This document shows positions 10,838-21,472 of a DNA stretch of 55,500 bases, piece by piece. A model generated the notes under the pieces. The model was given only the letters and a program-made list of their open reading frames with translations, did no database searches and was not told the origin of the DNA. The stretch is from Bolinopsis microptera. Taxonomy: Eukaryota > Ctenophora > Tentaculata > Lobata > Bolinopsidae. Position 1 is the first letter of the stretch. Each line of letters starts with the position of its first letter. A program made the translations under genes and the position numbers. The stretch covers positions 1,738,001 to 1,793,500 of the forward strand of contig NC_087083.1 in NCBI RefSeq assembly GCF_026151205.1. Direction: 5' to 3'.

Positions 10838-10924
10838 ATGAGTAGAACAGAAGGATCAAAATATATGTTGCTTGTTGCTCGTATCACAATGCTGGCAAGC
10901 ATGACCGTGCCTCTTATATTCACA

Positions 10925-11098
10925 ATACTATTTACCCTCTTTACTATTTACCCCCTTTACTATTTACCCCCTTTACTATTTACCCCCTTTACTATTTACC
11001 CCCTTTACTATTTACCCCCTTTACTATTTACCCCCTTTACTATTTACCCCCTTTACTATTTAACCCCTTTACTATTTACCCCCTTTACTAGTATACCC
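10925..11098. repeat. 16-bp minisatellite CCCCTTTACTATTTAC
   Basis: About ten consecutive units of CCCCTTTACTATTTAC with few changes. A shorter array in reverse complement is at 45490-45535. The unit is not a multiple of three, so the overlapping open frame with repeated PPLLF and PLYYL is an artefact. Confidence 0.9.
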
Positions 11099-11461
11099 CT
11101 TTATTGTTTTTCAAGCATTAAGACTCATCGAAAGTAGTTCAGCAGGTATATTTAAGTTCAAAACATTCTAATTTAATTTTAAATATGACAGGAATAAGAA
11201 ATAGTTATGTGAAGGTTTTTGAGAAATTTGCGCAAAATACGCGCCAGCATGTTATACGAAATTCGGTAAAAAACCCAAAATCGCCATATTCAGGTGCTTT
11301 AAAAACCATGTTAAAATTGTGTTAGAGATCTGAAATTTTGCAGGGCGTCTAGACGTTGACCAAATCGACTGTAAAAAAAGGTTCAAGTTTCAGGAGCATC
11401 GGGAAATGGGTTTTCTAGAACCCCTGTTTTACAACAGATTGTCGGGACATATACATACAGA

Positions 11462-12105
11462 TATCAACTTAATAACACCAGAATGTGTGTGTGTCTGTGT
11501 GTGTGTCTGTGTGTGTGTCTGTGTGTAATTTCCGAACGGTTATACAAAAAAAACGGTAATAGTTACGGGACTGGTTTTTTCGGTATAGTGCCGACAAAAC
11601 TCTGACGAAGCCAATAAGCAAATTTTATAAAAATCGGCCGGTGGTAAGTGGTTTAATTGATGGTTTTGTACCACAAAATATGTTACATAAAATGGCTTGA
11701 GAAGAACGGCAAGAGTTACGGGGCTAGCTCTCTCTCTCTCTGCATATGTAGCGTATATATTACATGGCGTATATATTACATGGTCATATAATACTATAAA
11801 CTTATTAGGGGAGGGAGTGCTCAAACGGTCTGTTTGGACTGTAGAGAGAGTTCATACTTTCATACGACAATGTAATGCATGTTCACAAATATGATAGGCT
11901 GGTGTGGTGCATGGTGTTAAGGGTTAATTTCTATTGATTATTCATTAAGAATTACTATCTTTTAAGCATACTATTGGATACGTGAGGGCACTCCGAATAG
12001 AATTGCTCGCCTAATCCGGGTTTTGACTCAGCGGGTAATTACTCCTACCCTTTTTAACTGCGGCAGTGAAATCCCGGCCGTAGGCCGGGTTACACTAGTA
12101 CATAT
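11462..12105 (-). repeat. Dispersed repeat X, copy 1
   Basis: Reverse-complement relative of 27590-28165 and 35985-36513. Shared landmarks are the hairpin around GGCCGGGTTACACTAGTA, a block with ACTGCGGCAGTGAAAT, and a block with TTGATGGTTTTGTACCAC. The ends carry inverted forms of TTACACTA. It holds a TG/TGTC microsatellite at 11485-11525. It interrupts the composite repeat, so it arrived later. Confidence 0.7.
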
Positions 12106-12239
12106 ATATTCAGGGATAGACGCTTTGCCAGTAAATTATAGCCTGTATTTAAGTGTCCATAGATTCAAAAGTATAAAAGATATAGCCATTTCCGACCACA
12201 GGTCTTGCGAATAATTATTTACACTTTAGTTTACATTGT

Positions 12240-13145
12240 ATAAAAAAATTATTTGACGTCATAAACACCCCTTGATGACGTCATCAAGTTAACCGTTTTA
12301 AAAACTTGATTTTTGACAAAGTAATCACTTTTAAAATCGATTTTACACCATTAAGAATTAATTTTATTCAAGATTTGAGGACATATTGAAGTTAGATAAT
12401 TGTTTAAGCATTCTGAAAATCTACCGGAACGTTTTTCTACCTTGCTCCTTCATAAAGATATTCGTCATTGAAGTTTGTGCTTTTTTGAAGAATTATTTTA
12501 TAAAAACGTCCATTTTGCGATTTAGTATTCTCTGGTGTTGGGCCAGGCCTTGGGTTGTGGAGCTCAGTTCTGCTTCCTATAGGTATACATTGTGCATTAG
12601 GCTAGTTTTAAAGTTGAAAATCGAAAAGTTGCACACGTGGGGACACGCCCAAATTTATAGAAAATTGCTAAAATCACTGAAAATTGCTGTTTTCGTCATT
12701 TTCTGTCAACTATAGAGTGCCGTTGTGATTACAGTTCTTTTTGAAATACATTGAAACTTTGCAAGCTTATCAAACTATATATAAAACACCAACATGAAAA
12801 CATTTACGGCGATTCAGTATTGGATGCGCACGCAACGACCGCTCAAAGTTTGCACGTGCGAAAGGTGAGAATTTTGCTCATTCGTGATTTCCAACAAATT
12901 CTGCTTTGCCACGACAGTTTAATGTCATTATATATGAATTTAATGCCAACTTGAATGAGTATAAAGTGGCATATTCAGTCAGTGATCGACTGATATGCTT
13001 ACCTAAACACAAGAAAATGTTTTTAAAGGAAAAATTTCGAAATCGTTGAAACTTCTTCCTTATTGATGAAGATATCAGTTTATATTTTGTATTTCAACTA
13101 TATAAAATTAAAGTACCCTGACATTATAATCAAAAATATATGATA
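12240..13145 (-). repeat. CRE-containing repeat unit, inverted copy
   Basis: Reverse complement of the unit found at 42486-43512, 44006-45039, 45915-46936 and 47264-48285. A perfect CRE core lies in GATGACGTCATC near 12276. Other landmarks are GTTGCACACGTGGGGACACG and GTGCGCACGCAACG-like sequence. Open frames in it are short and not kept between copies. Confidence 0.75.
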
Positions 13146-13649
13146 TTTGACCAAAACCCATAATCATGGGTAGAGTGGACCGCTGCCAGTGTCTCTCTTT
13201 CCCAAACAAAAGGAAATGATATTAATTTGATTGACCGTTCTCAAATTCAAAATGATACCGAGAATGAAATCGGTCGCTCGCTTTTCCCATTCATTTACAA
13301 TTGTAATACATTAAAAAGAACTACCCGAAGGCAGCTGTACTCGGCAATAAAGTTTCAATAAACTTCAGCTAATTCAATAAGTAATAACTACCACCCTTAC
13401 CCCGAAATACTAGGTATCGACCCGAACGCAACCCAAAGAGATTTTTACAGCATCTGATTGATGTAATCAATCGAAACTTATTACAATTCGTAAGCCGTGA
13501 ATGAATGGGAAAAGCGAGCGACCGATTTTATTCTCGGTATCATTTTGCATTTGAGAACGGTCAATCAAATTAATATCATTTCCTTTTGTTTGGGAAAGAG
13601 AGACACTGGCAGCGGTCCACTCTACCCATGATTATGGGTTTTGGTCAAA

Positions 13650-16010
13650 TTAACTATATAAAACATCCATTTTGAGGGATGAGGAAGTGTTTATAGGTTC
13701 TGAAACTAAGTTAAATCGATTTTTCGTGCAATTTTAGGTCAGTAATAATCATCAAAATGAGATAATAAGAAGGTCGATTTCTCGGTTATTTTTAAGTTTT
13801 CGTTCAGAAAATAATTAGGGACCTTCGAAGGGGGTAACAAGAAGGAGTTACAAGTGTTACAAGCGTTCTATAACACAAAATTTGCATCACCTCTTCAACC
13901 TGCTGAATAGAGGCGCCTCCTAAAACGTAAACAAACAATTATCACCTCCCCGCCAGTATCCACATCTATACGATGACAATTTAAAAACGAGGAAACAGCT
14001 GATAATAATGAATGACAATTTGCAATTACCCAAGAAAAATTATAAACCAATCTATCGCATCTACAGGCTGAAGACAAAGTGCCGTTCTCCTGTGCTACAG
14101 GCACAGCAGATTCAGAGCTTTGTTTGATAAAGTATTGTAGATACCTCATGCTGTTCGGCTTTGTATTGGAGATTCCTTACGGCAAGTTGATCGAGAATAG
14201 ACGACTTCAAGTCTCCGCCGTACTCCGTTTTATCGATTCGTTAGTTATACGTACATAACTTCACATTTCACAATGTACAAGGTGTAACCAGCTACCTTAC
14301 GAGACATATTTATGTTCGACATACCTTATCGGACCTTATTTGATTTTGAACGGACATTATGTGAACGAACAAAACCATTAAAAATCCCAATTTGTAAATC
14401 AATTTTTCAATACAACAAGTAAGAAATTGAAAAGCAGTCGTTGATGTTAGGCATTAAAAATGTTAAATGCTGTGCAGATGAGGTATGAAGGTACGTCGGC
14501 CACATCCTTCGGAAGATATCCCGGTTTTCGAATTCTAAATCATCGAGATGGCTGGTATGGTAGAAGATATCGTCGTTGACATGAACCACCGAAGGTAGCC
14601 TTTGCCAAGTTGAGGCTAGAGATAAAGCTCAAGTTGTACTTCAGGCATTTTAGTATCTCTGGTAGAGCAGTTGATATCGTTCATTACCCGCTACAACTAC
14701 GAGTTGGATAAACAACCAGTTATAAGAGATCTAGAAGATGTGGAAGTATATTAATTGTAACTCCAAAGAAATGAACGAGGAACCGTAAAGAAAGTGCAAA
14801 AGTGCCATAACATGATATTTAGAATATTTAAATTTTATAATAACTTCTTTTTCATTGATCCAATGATAGAATGATATATAGTCTAGTCCGATGATACTGA
14901 TAGAAATTGAAATTATCTGAAATTAAAAAGTTGTCATATACTGGACAATAAGTTCTCAGTGGAATAATTTTTGAAAAAATTCAACGGACTTTAATTTGAA
15001 CGGACCTGAAACGGACGAACATTATTTGAACGGACATTAAGATGAACGCTAGGCCTAGGGCCTCCAGCATTCAATTAATATCCGTTCAAATAATTAATAA
15101 TAATTTATCATTTATAATTTATAATTTTGAATTTTGAATTTCTGACTTCGTTAATACTAATTTATAGGGTCATTTAAAATTTGGACTGCGCTCAGTACTG
15201 CAATTAAATATGGTTAAAATTTATAATGATACAATCAATTAACATTCAAACCACAAATGTCAAATATTATATCTCTAAAATCAGGATTGAAATACAAAAG
15301 CTAACATTAAAAATCTACAGGTCTAAAAAACTTCTACTGGTTCAATTTTACGTTTGATAAAAAGTGTTTTAAAACTTGGGTCCAAATTTCCCACTGCTGC
15401 TCAAACAAATTGTTATATGGGATAATTGAATGTACTTGAAATATCAATTACTAACTATCGAGCTCTTGAGAAATACTTCCACTGCTCTGACCTCCTCTTG
15501 CTTGAATCTTTTAACCTGATATTGGAGAAGCGAAGAACATTAATAATGAATAAGTTTGACAGATAGGCTTTAAAAAATCAATGAGATGCGCGATTTCACC
15601 AATTTAAAAATTTCACAAGCAATGTATATATATAAATGTGATAATTTATATTCATCCCCGAAGGGCACGCAAATTATGATTGTGATTTTATCTATTAAAA
15701 CTATTCAATTCAAATTCTATTGGTCAATTCTACTGGCCCTGATCTGCAAACATATTTGATATATATAACTTGATGATGCTGCCTGTAAATAACAATTTAA
15801 AAAACACAATTATTAATCACAAAAATATAATTATCAACTATCGAGTATACCTTTTCAGGGATGGAATTAACTTGGGACATAGCTCGAATCAAGTAGACAA
15901 AAAATGCAATGCTCCCCACCAAGGAGAGACTTAAAATCGGCGGATTTTCGAACTGGGACACATATGTGGACCTGTAGGAGGGGGATTAATTAACACTTAG
16001 TAAAAACTAG
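13650..16010. other. No gene recognised
   Basis: About 2.4 kb of AT-rich sequence. Open frames on the minus strand at 13895-14149 and 14407-14589 show no domain I recognise and no matching splice neighbours. Short runs such as TTATAATTTATAATTTTGAA near 15110-15140 are low complexity. I see no RNA gene or complete repeat unit. Confidence 0.4.
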
Positions 16011-17342
16011 GGAAGTTGGTCGTTTAGCTCCGGACAGTCTATGCAACGTCTATGCAACGTCCGTGCAACAACAAAAGAACCGTCTATGCAACGTCTATGC
16101 AACGTCCCTGCACAATGAACACTCTATGCACACTCCCTGCACGGTCAGTCTATGCAACGTCTATGCAACGTCTATGCAACGTCCCTGCACAGTACCATAT
16201 GAACACCGGCTACTAGCCGGCTACTAGCCGGCTAGTAGCCACTTTTGTAATAACAGCTCCTCAACTTCACATTAACAACCGGCTACTAACCGGCACTTGA
16301 AAAGTGGTCACTAGCCGGCTACTAACCGGCTACTAGCCGGCTAGTGACCACAAAGTGGCTACTAACCGGCTACTAAGCGGTCACTAGCCGGCTATTAGCC
16401 GAGCTCTAAAGCAGACCTATTAGTAGCCGGTTCTAAACCGGCTACTAGCCGGCACTTGAAAAGCGGTCACTAGCCGGCTACTAACCGGCTACTAACCGGC
16501 TAGTATAGTAACCACCAAGTGGCTACTAACCGGCTACTAACCGGTCACTAGCCGGCTATTAGCCGAGCTCTAAAGCAGACCTACTAGTAGCCGGTTCCAA
16601 ACCGGCTACTAGCCGGCACTTAGAAAGCGGTCACTAGCCGGCTACTAACCGGCTACTAACCGGCTAGTAACCACCAAGTGGCTACTAACCGGCTACTAAC
16701 CGGTCACTAGCCGGCTCTTAAGCGGACCTACTAGTAGCCGGTTCCAAACCGGCTAGCGACCGCTTTTCGAGTGCCGGCTAGTAGGTCCGCTTAAGAGCCG
16801 GCTAGTTAGTAGCCGGTTAGTAGCCACTTGGTGGTTACTAGCCGGTTAGTAGCCGGTTAGTAGCCGGCTAGTGACCGCTTTCTAAGTGCCGGCTAGTAGC
16901 CGGTTTGGAACCGGCTACTAGTAGGTCTGCTTTAGAGCTCGGCTAATAGCCGGCTAGTGACCGCTTAGTAGCCGGTTCGTAGCCACTTTGTGGTCACTAG
17001 CCGGCTAGTAGCCGGTTAGTAGCCGGCTAGTGACCACTTTTCAAGTGCCGGTTAGTAGCCGGTTGGTAATGTGAAGTTGAGGAGCTGTTATTACAAAAGT
17101 GGCTAGTAGCCGGCTAGTAGCCGGTGTTCATATGGTACTGTGCAGGGACGTTGCATAGACGTTGCATAGACGTTGCATAGACGTTGCATAGACGTTGCAT
17201 AGACTGACCGTGCAGGGAGTGTGCATAGAGTGTTCATTGTGCAGGGACGTTGCATAGACGTTGCATAGACGGTTCTTTTGTTGTTGCATGGACGTTGCAT
17301 AGACGTTGCATAGACTGTCCGGAGCTAAACGACCAAGTTGCC
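16011..17342. mobile_element. Large foldback element, likely non-autonomous Merlin relative
   Basis: A 1.33-kb inverted repeat centred near 16757. Each end has a terminal block (TTGGTCGTTTAGCTCCGGAC), then 11-bp repeats of GTCTATGCAAC, then long runs of CCGGCTACTA-type units. The right end, reverse-complemented, starts GGCAACTTGGTCG; the left starts GGAAGTTGGTCG. The Merlin element at 38543 starts GGCAACTTGTACG and shares GGACAGT at nearly the same distance and CAAC soon after. No 8-bp target duplication survives. The right end abuts the promoter block of the first zinc-finger gene. Confidence 0.7.
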
Positions 17343-17835
17343 TCGGTTACTTATACTATGACCCTGCTATCACATAACGTGTTGACATATTGTGTCACCT
17401 TGGTAACATGAGCTACCTTGGTAACATGATCTGCCTTTGTAACATGAGCTGCCATTATCTAAAACGTATTGTGGGAAGCGAAGCTCAAATTAACAGTTAT
17501 ACTGAAGCTTCAGTTTTCAGATCACTTCTAATAAATGTTAAGGAGATTAAGTTTCGTAGTTTAATAGCTTTTTTGTGTCTTTATAATATCAGCATCCGAA
17601 TACCTTATTAACAATAAGTTGAACCTGTTTCAAATTAAATAACCATATTCGCTTCTTTTCAATTTTCTGGGTTACTACCAACACTTTTAAAAAGCTTGTT
17701 TCTTCCTGATGTCACCAAAGCGAAAAGCTCTTCAAATAATTACACTGAAATTTAGATCTCGAACTTGTATTAATTTTGTTTTCTAGTGACGATTGTTAAG
17801 CGGAACTTCTGTACTGTCGTTAACTTTTTAGTAAA
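17343..17835 (+). promoter_or_regulatory. Shared upstream block of zinc-finger gene 1
   Basis: From TCGGTTACTTATACTATGAC to the ATG this sequence is conserved upstream of all three zinc-finger copies (17343, about 29455, about 32572). Landmarks are GCTACCTTGGTAACATGAGC-type repeats, GTGGGAAGCGAAGCTCAAA and TTTTCTAGTGACGATTGTTA just before the coding frame. It probably holds the promoter and 5' leader, inferred only from conservation and position. Confidence 0.4.
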
Positions 17836-19170
17836 ATGGAGCAGCAAAATGCTCCAGACTTTAAAAATGAGATGAAGATGGAAGAAGAAAGTATTTCACC
17901 GGAATTGATCAAGACAGAGATTAAGAAGGAGGAAGAGAATTTTCTTATTAAATCAGAAGTGTATTCAAATGCAGTGTCTCAGTTGGATTGTCCCAACCAA
18001 GAATCAGCATTGCTTCGCTACCAGTGGGTGCATCCTAATAAAAATGCTTACATTCGCTCTGAATGTTCCTTCAATGCAAGCAAAAAAACAGCTTTATTTT
18101 CACATCAACGGACTCATACCGATGAAAAACCGTATAAATGCTCTGAATGTTCCTACAGTGCAAGCGTAAAATCAAACTTAGTCCGCCATCAGATGACTCA
18201 TACCGGTGAAAAACCATATAAATGCTCCGAATGTTCTTACAGTTCAAGCCGAAAAGGAAACCTAGTCAGTCATCATATATCTGATCATACCAGTGAAAAA
18301 CCGTTTAAATGCTCTGAATGTTCCTACAGTGCAAGCTTAAAACGAAACCTAGTTAAACATCAGAGGACTCATACCGGTGAAAAACCGTATAAATGCTCCA
18401 AATGTTCCTTTAGTACTGGCTGGAAATCAACCCTGGTTGGACATCAGATGACTCATAGCAGTGAAAAACCGTATAAATGCTCTGAATGTTCCTAAAGTTC
18501 AATCCGAAAATCATACCTAGTTAAACATCAGAGGACTCATACCGGTGAAAAACCGTATAAATGCTCCGAATGTTCCTACAGTGCAAGCTTAAAACAATAC
18601 CTAGTTAAACATCAGAGGACCCATACCGGTGAAAAACCGTATAAATGCTCCGAATGTTCCTTTAGTACTGGATGGGACTCAAGCCTGGTTATACATCAGA
18701 TGACTCATACCGGTGAAAAACCGTATAAATGCTCTGAATGTTCCTACAGTGCAAGCTCAAAACAAAACCTAGTTAAACATCAGAGGACTCATACCGGTGA
18801 AAAACCGTATAAATGCTCCGAATGTTCCTACAGTGCAAGCTCAAAACAAAACCTAGTTAAACATCAGAGGACTCATACCGGTAGTGTTGGAGGACCCATT
18901 TTTGTTAAGCCTCTACCTTTCGTGAAGCCACTCACATTTGGAAAGCCTCTGAACTTCTATGACCCCTATCTTTCCAGTTCCAGCTTACCTCCCAGTTCCT
19001 TCTCCAGTCACCTACCAGAATCTCACAAGCCTCACCCTGCAGCTCCTCTCACCTTCTCACCTGGTGAATCTGTTTTCACACCTGCTCCCACTGTCCCACC
19101 TACCTTATACTCTTCAACATTTCCTTCCCCCTCTCATATTTCCTGCCAGTTCAGCGACCATGGGGCGTAA
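17836..19170 (+). pseudogene. C2H2 zinc-finger gene, copy 1, nonsense codon
   Basis: Member of a three-copy family. The ATG has a good context (AAAATGG). The N-terminus is acidic with several psi-K-x-E sumoylation-type motifs (IKTE, IKKE, IKSE). One degenerate finger (first Cys lost) is followed by nine canonical C2H2 fingers with [12 protein letters not shown] linkers. A TAC-to-TAA change at 18493-18495 stops the frame in the fifth canonical finger. The same frame then runs open to 19170, through the proline-rich tail with repeated VKPL-type motifs. A truncated protein of 219 residues with four fingers could still be made. By family the intact protein would bind DNA in the nucleus. One substitution explains the break, so it looks recent. 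Confidence 0.85.
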
Positions 19171-19468
19171 ATCAAAATGTATGTAATATGTTACGATGGA
19201 AAGAGGACGACGTTTCTCGTTCAAATCAAATATCAATTAGCACAATGCTGACTGTATAAATTAAAACTGTCTGGTTTTATAAAGTTAAGTAATTATAATC
19301 AATAATCAGGAAAGATTACAAGATCTATATTAATGTTATTAGAATTTAGTATAATACTTTATACGTTAGTAATTGTATTTTTAGTTTATTAAGTTTACGA
19401 GCAACTACAAAATGCGTTACCTAACCTTCTTCATATTTCAATTTCAATATCATACACTATTGTTTCAG

Positions 19469-19761
19469 TGAATGCTGGCAAGTGTAAGGTTTGCTCTGCT
19501 GCAGGGTTCAGTCGGTTGAACAAGGACCGTTCCAAGCCTTGTTATGAGATTGTCTACCTTTCCCCAAAGGGAAGTCGGTATGAGTTTGCTGACAAAGAGG
19601 AGTACCACACTGTGGCTGCTTCTCTTTTAGGTAGAGTCACCGTTTTACCCAGTGGTAAAAAGCAATTCTCGCTAACCGAGCCCACTCCAGCTGTCCTTAA
19701 CAAGCTGATGCTCGCTAATTCCTTATGTATAGCTGCTTCAAGTTTAACTGCAACTGAATAG
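19469..19761 (+). CDS. Hypothetical 3'-terminal exon, about 97 residues
   Basis: The frame follows a good acceptor (TATTGTTTCAG at 19458-19468) and ends TAG; an AATAAA lies 55 bases beyond. The translation starts NAGKCKVCSAAG and continues with YEIVYLSPKGSRYEF and LLGRVTVLPSG. I recognise no family. Coding-like composition and acceptor plus poly(A) signal suggest a last exon, but the donor exon is not found. The zinc-finger reading frame would need a phase-1 donor; the GTAAAT at its end is phase 2. The segment is absent from the paralogous region after copy 3. Confidence 0.45.
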
Positions 19762-19815
19762 AAATTTTGCATATTATTATTAACTATTTTACAACTTTGA
19801 CAGTTTACCCTGCCT

Positions 19816-19821
19816 AATAAA
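19816..19821 (+). promoter_or_regulatory. Polyadenylation signal AATAAA
   Basis: Canonical hexamer in CCTAATAAATGTGCTCTGC, followed by TG-rich sequence, placed suitably after the stop at 19761. Confidence 0.55.
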
Positions 19822-19829
19822 TGTGCTCT

Positions 19830-21255
19830 GCTTATTGCAACACTTGATTGAATGTATATTTTGCTTGTTTTAAAACCATTTCATTTCATGTATATTGTTT
19901 GAAACTTTAATACCTTAAAAATACAAAAAAATTATGTTAAGTTTAATGTTAAAGTTAGTCATTATATTGTTTGATACCTTAATAGTAAAAAACCCAAAAA
20001 AAGCAAATAATTACTTTAAAATATACAAAAAAATTATGTTTAGTTTAACCTAAGTTTTAAGACTTAAGTTTTGAAATCACAGTTTAGTAGTTGATTTTTA
20101 TAACATGAAGTCGGTTTCTGTCTGTTGATGATATTTGTGAATGCAACAGTTAAAGTTAAAACATTAAAAAGTTATTCCTATTTCAAAAATAATCCATTTC
20201 AAAAACTTGAACTTTGGGCGGGGAAAAAGCGTTTTATTTCGTACAGAGAGCAGAGTTTTAGCTAAAGGACTAGCAAGATTCTGATAAATTTCTGATGAGA
20301 GTACATCGTGTCAGTCTCACCTCACCTCATTACATATTTGTGTTCGTGTGGATTTAAGGAACTCCAAAACATGAAATTTTCTCAAATAATTTGCAGTTTT
20401 GAGAAGGAAACCTACGTTTCTGTTATAAATCACTAAAATCTGTGGGGATTATTGCGCTGCGGCAGGATATCCGCCAAGCAGTTTCAAACAAGCCCTCTTG
20501 CGTATTTGACAGTGTTTCTGGCAATTAAAACCACGTTTAGCCAAATTCCACAGAGAGCTTATAATTTACTTCAAACACGAAATAAACATTGCTAAGGTCA
20601 TGAAGTTACCTAATGGCTACTTTTAACGGAGAATCAAGTCATTCTGTGACATGTAGCGTCCTTTTGTCACTTAAATGGATGACGTTGACTTTAGAACATC
20701 GTGAAACTTTCCATCAGTAAAGCTAAAAGTATTTCCATTCTAAAAAACTTTACTTCAAGATAATTGCACGAAAGATGAATAAGTGTCTAAAGATCCATTT
20801 GATTGAACTTGTCTTCAACTTTTAAGCTGTATTACGTCTCGAAATAAGCGATCGACCGCGCAGGATTACCACCTAGTTTCATTTAAATGTAGTTTTGGTT
20901 TAGAGAGTAAACTTAAAACTTGCCGGTTCAGGATCAGATAACTGGATGTTTAGGCAAGATGTGGATATTGGACACACATACTTACCGTCCCGGCACTGTC
21001 CAGTGGCGTAGCTGTAACGTTATATATGTTGCCCGAGCCACTCCACGCTGGATCAGGATGGCTACTAAACGTTTATAACAACATGCAAGGTATAACCAGT
21101 TAATAACATTTCTTGAGAAATCTGACATTACTTATGCCTTGAATATGGACTATTGCCTAATTGATTCTGTATCCAATCTACCGAGAGTGAAACATTGTGA
21201 AAAATTGAGAAAATTGAGAAATTTGAAACAAATTTATGTAAATCAGGATTAATAT
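19830..21255. other. No gene seen; zinc-finger downstream flank from 20876
   Basis: 19830-20875 shows no exon I can support. From 20876 the sequence (GTTTCATTTAAATGTAGTTT onward, to about 21090) matches the downstream flank of zinc-finger copy 3 at 35046-35250, including GTTGCCCGAGCCACTCCACG. Confidence 0.55.
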
Positions 21256-21261
21256 ATAAGA

Positions 21262-21472
21262 TCAAAAAGAACTGGGTTATAAGCCCTCCTTTAGCTTGCA
21301 ACCTACATCGAATCGGGCTTTTGCAGATGACCTAACACTTATGTCCTCCAGACTAGAGAAGGTAAAGTAGCAGATAGAGTTGATGGAGCAGTTTTTGGAT
21401 TGGAGTAGGAAAATGAAGGCCAAGCCTAGCAAGTGTGTCTCCCTGGGAATGAAACAAGTCCACACTCGATTG
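21262..21472 (+). pseudogene. R2-like RT fragment with FADD motif
   Basis: The frame reads ELGYKPSFSLQPTS and then AFADDLTLMSSRLEK, the catalytic FADD of the RT palm, and later WSRKMKAKPSKC, typical after motif C. A TAG at 21368-21370 interrupts it. It runs to CGATTG at 21472, where the first CR1-like insertion begins. The frame continues at 23339. Confidence 0.8.

Larger units (their letters stand above)
10838..13649. repeat. Composite repeat, inverted relative of 43.5-45.6 kb
   Basis: Read in reverse complement this block follows the order seen at 43513-45587: GTGCTGGCAAGCA start, C-rich minisatellite, GAAATGGGTTTTCTAGAACC, the CRE-containing unit, then a palindrome with a long loop. The palindrome is 13146-13649. 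A separate 0.65-kb repeat (11462-12105) interrupts this copy only. The whole is non-coding mobile or satellite-like DNA of unknown class. Confidence 0.8.

Noticed and set aside
10838-11137. 99-codon frame with repeated PPLLF and PLYYL motifs
   Set aside because: It is the 16-bp minisatellite read through in three phases; no other support.
17103-17300. Minus-strand frame with repeated MQRPC motifs
   Set aside because: Translation of the GTCTATGCAAC repeats in the foldback arm.
19141-19468. Splicing from the zinc-finger tail (GTAAAT) into the 19469 exon
   Set aside because: The donor is phase 2 and leads to a stop after a few codons in the downstream exon; phase 1 would be needed.
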